A stretch of 64,000 nucleotides of DNA, from the NCBI RefSeq assembly GCF_010811875.1, contig NZ_VKHP01000007.1:28011-92010 (forward strand). Reading direction: 5' to 3'. Origin of the DNA: Bradyrhizobium uaiense. Its GTDB lineage: Bacteria; Pseudomonadota; Alphaproteobacteria; Rhizobiales; Xanthobacteraceae. Shown here one piece after another: positions 60,422 to 64,000 of this stretch; the first letter of the stretch is position 1; every line of letters begins with the position of its first letter. Made by a program: the position numbers and the translations under genes. The notes under the pieces were generated by a model. The model worked only from the letters and a program-made list of their open reading frames with translations. It was not told the DNA's origin and ran no database searches.

Positions 60422-60626
60422 CGACCGGCCTCGGTTCGACCGCCTGGTTCAGGAGCATCGTCTCCGGATCGCTCGCGATCGCCGGCGCCTTCGGGAGCGG
60501 CAGCGACAGCCCGCCCTATCTACCGCAAGCCTGGGACGGCGGCGCACTGCGCTTTGCCGTGCGCGAGCCGTTTCCGAGCCGCACCTCGCAGGCGACGCTC
60601 GTCTGCGGCAGCCTCGAGCGCGCCCA
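60422..60626 (+). pseudogene. Fragment of the NAD-kinase-like gene
   Basis: These 205 bases match 56189-56393 without gaps and with about 15 substitutions, preserving the frame (TGLGSTAWFRSIVSGSL..., SDSPPYLPQAWDGGALRF). They cover roughly residues 198-266 only; neither the start nor the GQDG region nor the C-terminus is present. It is in the same orientation as the intact gene 4.2 kb to the left. Confidence 0.85.
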
Positions 60627-60856
60627 CCAGTGCGAAAAGAGGGCATCAGCGTGGAGGCCGAAGCCAGTCATACCTCACGCCATCTTACACCACACGGCCT
60701 GCAAACTTTCTGCTCAGACGTATTACTTAGAAAGACCCTAGGCACACTCTGAGCGGAAGCCGTATTTTTCTTCCCTTATCCGGGACCTGGCCGCCAGCTC
60801 GGTTAACTTGGCAGAGCTTCGTTTTCGCACTTTGACCCCATCTCCGAGGTCACTAC

Positions 60857-61090
60857 ATGACTCAAGGCCACATCTGGTACGTCTCCTTTGTCGATCAACG
60901 CGACGCTCCACCCGATAGGCATGCGCGAAGGACTACGACGTTCGAATCCGAACTGGAAGCAAAGCAGTTCACGAGGACGCTGACGCAGGACCGGAGAGTC
61001 ACGGGCCTTACGGCCGGAACGATCAACCCGTACCAGCCAAAACGCGTCGTCGGATCTAGAGAAATCGGCCGATGGCTGGGCGACATTTAA
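60857..61090 (+). CDS. Small hypothetical protein
   Basis: The 77-residue product starts at an ATG with GAGGT 8 bases upstream. It reads as a small alpha-beta protein (HIWYVSFVDQRD, FESELEAKQFTRTLTQD, TINPYQPKRVVG), with aromatic residues early and a charged helix. The reading frame is in a lower-GC stretch. It resembles short proteins of unknown function common in Bradyrhizobiaceae, and its start is similar in style to the product at 56555-56737. Confidence 0.65.
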   Translation: MTQGHIWYVSFVDQRDAPPDRHARRTTTFESELEAKQFTRTLTQDRRVTGLTAGTINPYQPKRVVGSREIGRWLGDI

Positions 61091-61333
61091 TACCGCCATG
61101 CCGCATGGCCGCAATTCCCGCGACGGCTTGAGCAAATGGCAGCAGGTGATGGCCGGTAGAAAAATTCGGTTTCAGCTCCACAGGACGGCCTGTAACGCAG
61201 CGACTGATGCGACCGGACAGGTAAGATAGCGAGCATTCCACGTCGAGGGATTGGCTTGAACCGTTCGGCTGGCCATGTCGCCAATTATGGAAACCGCGGC
61301 GTTGGTCTAGAAATGTCGCTCTTCGCCCCAGGC

Positions 61334-62506
61334 TCACGACATTGACGCGACCACCTCCAGCATCACCTCCGTCGCGCCGCCGGCAATGGAGAGAACGCGG
61401 GCGTCGCGCGATATGCGCTCAATCGGACTTTCCCGCATGACTCCCATGGCACCGTGGAACTGGACGCACGCATACACCACCTCGTTGACGAGTTCGCCGC
61501 AGATGGCCTTCAACATCGAGATCTCGCGCATGCAGTCATCGTCCGCCGCCATGCGCCAAGCGGTGGCATAGAGAAAGGCGCGGCTTGCCTCCACCCTCGC
61601 AGAAAGCATCGCGAGACGCTGACGGATCGCCTGCATGTCCCAAAGGACGCCTTCGAATGCGCGGCGCGTTTTCACGTAAGTGAGGGTCATATCGATCGCC
61701 GCCTCGGCCATCCCGATAGCCATGGCGGCGAGGACAAGGCGCTCATTCTGCAAGTTGCGCATGATGGAGTAGAAACCTTGTCCTTCCGCGCCGAGCACGT
61801 TCTCGGCAGGAATGCGGCAACCGTCGAAGACGAGTTCGGCCGTATCGGAGGAGCGCCAGCCGAGCTTATCCAGCTCGCGAGCCACGCTGAAGCCCGGTGT
61901 GCCCTTCTCGACGAGGAACATCGTGATCCCGTTGCTCCCTGCCGCGGGATCGGTCTTGGCCGCAACACAGTAGAGATCCGCGCAGACGCCGTTCGTGATA
62001 TACAGCTTCGTACCATCGAGCACATAGGAGTCGCCGTCTCGGCGCGCGCGCGTGCGGATGGCCTTCACGTCCGAGCCCGCATCCGGCTCAGTGATGGCGA
62101 TCGCAGTGATCACCTCTCCGCTCACAATGCCCGGCATCCAGCGAGCCCGTTGGGATTTGGTCCCGTCGTGAAAAACATAACTGGAAGCCATCTCGGCATT
62201 GACCAGCATTGCATCTGCGGCGCCGCCATAGGTGGAACGACCGAGCTCCTCCGCGAAGACAGTCGACGCGACTGCGTCCATCTCAGCACCACCGTACTCG
62301 GCCGGATAGCGGATGCCGAAGAATCCAAGTTCGCCCATGCGACGCAGAACCTGACGCGGAATGCCTCCCTCCTCCTCCCAGCGATCCGCACAGGGCTTGA
62401 TTTCCTCCTCGACGAAGCGACGGACCTGGTCCCGTAAGAGCTCATATTCCGCCGCCGCCCAAGGCAGCTCCTGCCCTTGCGCCGATGCCCAAGCATTGTC
62501 CATCAT
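61334..62506 (-). CDS. Acyl-CoA dehydrogenase-like enzyme of the NRPS locus
   Basis: The 390-residue flavoprotein has TAIAITEPDAGSDVKAIRT, KLYITNGVCAD, and the C-terminal FHGAMGVMRESPIERISRDARVL of the family. The start is taken as the ATG at 62506 with GGAG 9 bases upstream; ATGs at 62512 and 62503 and a TTG at 62539 are alternatives. It lies 84 bp downstream of the NRPS stop on the same strand, so it is probably a tailoring enzyme. Enzymes of this fold dehydrogenate amino-acyl groups while they are bound to a carrier protein, for example in pyrrole formation. Base composition is less GC-rich than the left of the window. Confidence 0.88.
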   Translation of the reverse strand: MMDNAWASAQGQELPWAAAEYELLRDQVRRFVEEEIKPCADRWEEEGGIPRQVLRRMGELGFFGIRYPAEYGGAEMDAVASTVFAEELGRSTYGGAADAMLVNAEMASSYVFHDGTKSQRARWMPGIVSGEVITAIAITEPDAGSDVKAIRTRARRDGDSYVLDGTKLYITNGVCADLYCVAAKTDPAAGSNGITMFLVEKGTPGFSVARELDKLGWRSSDTAELVFDGCRIPAENVLGAEGQGFYSIMRNLQNERLVLAAMAIGMAEAAIDMTLTYVKTRRAFEGVLWDMQAIRQRLAMLSARVEASRAFLYATAWRMAADDDCMREISMLKAICGELVNEVVYACVQFHGAMGVMRESPIERISRDARVLSIAGGATEVMLEVVASMS

Positions 62507-62590
62507 TCTCATCCGCTCCGCTATGAGTTCAACGCTCAAGGTCCAGACCGTATCAGCGCCCTTGCGACCATTTGCGGCCCTTCCGACGGA

Positions 62591-64000
62591 CTAGAGTTCG
62601 ATTTCCTCGCGCGGTCCGCCCGAGAGTGAAGCAGCCCTGGAATCGGCCACCCAGCGCATCCCGTCGATCACCTCCGCCAGTTCGGCCACGGTCGGACGCT
62701 CGAACAGGTTGCGAAGTTGCACGTCGACGCCGAAGATCTTTCGCATGCGCGCCACCGCTCTCACGACCAGGAGCGACTCCCCGCCAAGATCGAAGAAGTT
62801 GTCGTGGCGTCCGATCGACTTGACCTTGAGAAGGTTGCACCACAGGGCGGCCAAAGCCTTCTCGGTCTCGGTTGACGGGGCGGCGAACTCGTGTGCCGGC
62901 TGAATGCTGTCCGCCGTCGGCTCGGGAAGCGAGGCGCGGTCGATCTTGCCGTTCGACGTGAGCGGCATCCGTTCGAGGCAGACATAGTGCGCTGGAATCA
63001 TGGACTCCAGGAGTTCTTCGGCGAGGTGGGCGCGCAACTCCGCCACGGTCAGAGGTTTCGAGGAGACATAGTAGGCTACGAGCCGCGTGATTGCGCCCTC
63101 TTCAGCATTTCCCACAGGAATGGGAATAGCTACGACGGCGCATTCCTGAACGTGGGGCTGCTTGAGAAGCCGCGCTTCGATCTCACCCAGCTCGACACGC
63201 GTGCCACCAACCTTCACCTGATGATCCGCGCGGCCAAGAAATTCCAAGCGTCCTTGCGAGTTCCAACGGGCAAGATCGCCCGTCTTGTACAGCCGCAGCC
63301 TCGAAAAGCCATCTCGGGGATCTGTAACCGTGCGGAACCGCTCCTCGGTCAGGTCGAGGCGATTAAAATATCCCTTAGCGAGACCATCGCCTGCGATGAA
63401 CATCTCACCGACGACGTTGGGGCCTGTCGGCTGATATTCCTTGCTGAGAACGTAAATTCCCGCGTTGGCGGCCGGGACGCCAATCGGCACCGATGCGGAT
63501 TGATCCTGGTCTACGTCAAACCGATGAATCATGCAGCCCACTGTGGCTTCGGTTGGTCCGTACTCGTTGTAGATCTCGACAGGATGAGGGATGGCTTTCG
63601 TGATATCGCGAGCCAGCTCGGTCTTGAAGTCCTCGCCGCCCACAATGAACTTGCGCAATCTCGTGGCCTCAAGATTGCGGTCGCGGATCATCGCGAGGTG
63701 CGCAGGTGTCAGCTTGATGATATCGACGGCATTGTCGTCGACCACCTTGAGCACGACCATGTTCTTCACCCCCGGGTCGCCAAGATAGACCACGATCCGG
63801 CCGCCCGTGATGAGCGGCGCGAAGAGCGTCGTGACGGTGAGGTCGAAGGCAAGAGATGAGAAGAGTGGCCATGCGAGAGGCCGGCCGGAACTGTACACGC
63901 GCGCGGCCCACCAGATGTAGTTCATGAGGCTGCGATGCTCGATCTCGACGCCCTTGGGGGTACCGGTCGAGCCTGAAGTGAAGATGATGTAGGCGACGCC
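62591..64000 (-). CDS. Nonribosomal peptide synthetase, adenylation and carrier domains (5' part off window)
   Basis: The frame is open to the window edge and gives 469 residues of C-terminal sequence. It begins inside the adenylation core (YIIFTSGSTGTPKGV), contains NEYGPTEATVG and KTGDLARWNSQGRLEFLGRADHQVKV, the lysine in NGKIDRASLP, and ends with a carrier domain whose phosphopantetheine serine is in DNFFDLGGESLLVV. No condensation or thioesterase domain follows, so it is either a loading/stand-alone A-T unit or the end of a longer chain. By eye the pocket residues are D-L-T-K-I-G-E-V-G-K, an asparagine-type code. Confidence 0.92.
   Translation of the reverse strand, partial: GVAYIIFTSGSTGTPKGVEIEHRSLMNYIWWAARVYSSGRPLAWPLFSSLAFDLTVTTLFAPLITGGRIVVYLGDPGVKNMVVLKVVDDNAVDIIKLTPAHLAMIRDRNLEATRLRKFIVGGEDFKTELARDITKAIPHPVEIYNEYGPTEATVGCMIHRFDVDQDQSASVPIGVPAANAGIYVLSKEYQPTGPNVVGEMFIAGDGLAKGYFNRLDLTEERFRTVTDPRDGFSRLRLYKTGDLARWNSQGRLEFLGRADHQVKVGGTRVELGEIEARLLKQPHVQECAVVAIPIPVGNAEEGAITRLVAYYVSSKPLTVAELRAHLAEELLESMIPAHYVCLERMPLTSNGKIDRASLPEPTADSIQPAHEFAAPSTETEKALAALWCNLLKVKSIGRHDNFFDLGGESLLVVRAVARMRKIFGVDVQLRNLFERPTVAELAEVIDGMRWVADSRAASLSGGPREEIEL

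Overview
The window is a GC-rich stretch of an alphaproteobacterial chromosome, most probably Bradyrhizobium or a close relative. The evidence is the long rpoB and rpoC genes, the high-GC codon use, the many acyl-CoA and short-chain dehydrogenase genes, and the intergenic palindromic repeats. Both ends cut through genes: an ABC exporter on the left and a nonribosomal peptide synthetase (NRPS) on the right.

From 1 to 21 kb nearly everything is on the minus strand. An ABC transporter with a very acidic N-terminus and a fused FAD-oxidoreductase/methyltransferase come first. The transcription-translation cluster follows, in transcription order tRNA-Trp, secE, nusG, rplK, rplA, rplJ, rplL, rpoB, rpoC. 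It is interrupted twice: a 2-hydroxyacid dehydrogenase sits between rplA and rplJ, and an acyl-CoA synthetase / FadR-type regulator / solute-binding protein group sits between secE and tRNA-Trp. That regulator and the divergent binding-protein gene each have a matching GntR-type palindrome upstream.

From 21 to 33 kb is a catabolic region: serine hydrolase, two SDR oxidoreductases, histidine phosphatase, M20 deacylase, EamA transporter, an APH-like phosphotransferase next to an acyl-CoA dehydrogenase (resembling the 4-hydroxyacyl-CoA pathway pair), a TetR regulator, RidA and a family III CoA-transferase. Palindromic intergenic repeats are frequent here.

From 33.6 to 42.8 kb is an assimilatory nitrate locus: nasA-type nitrate reductase, nirD and nirB on the minus strand, and divergently a NarK-type transporter with a PP2C phosphatase/kinase fusion. 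The transporter has a consensus sigma-54 promoter and, just after its expected start site, a hairpin with the A1/G4 hexaloop recognised by ANTAR antiterminators such as NasT.

From 42.8 to 53.7 kb are a second binding protein with an AidB-like acyl-CoA dehydrogenase and a divergent IclR regulator, then a PQQ alcohol dehydrogenase with the aspartate pattern of lanthanide enzymes, its cytochrome c, a periplasmic partner, a PCuAC copper chaperone, a choline-kinase-like protein and a secreted EF-hand protein.

From 53.7 to 56.5 kb is the most unusual module: an NrtR-like regulator with a degenerate Nudix box, divergent from an SPFH-domain protein translationally overlapped with a divergent NAD-kinase-like protein, with a clear inverted-repeat operator between them. 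A 205-bp piece of the kinase gene is repeated 4.2 kb away, joined to the tail of a LuxR-type gene. The remaining right end holds plsY, cupin, GNAT and small secreted or unknown proteins, then an acyl-CoA dehydrogenase beside an NRPS whose adenylation pocket reads as asparagine-type.
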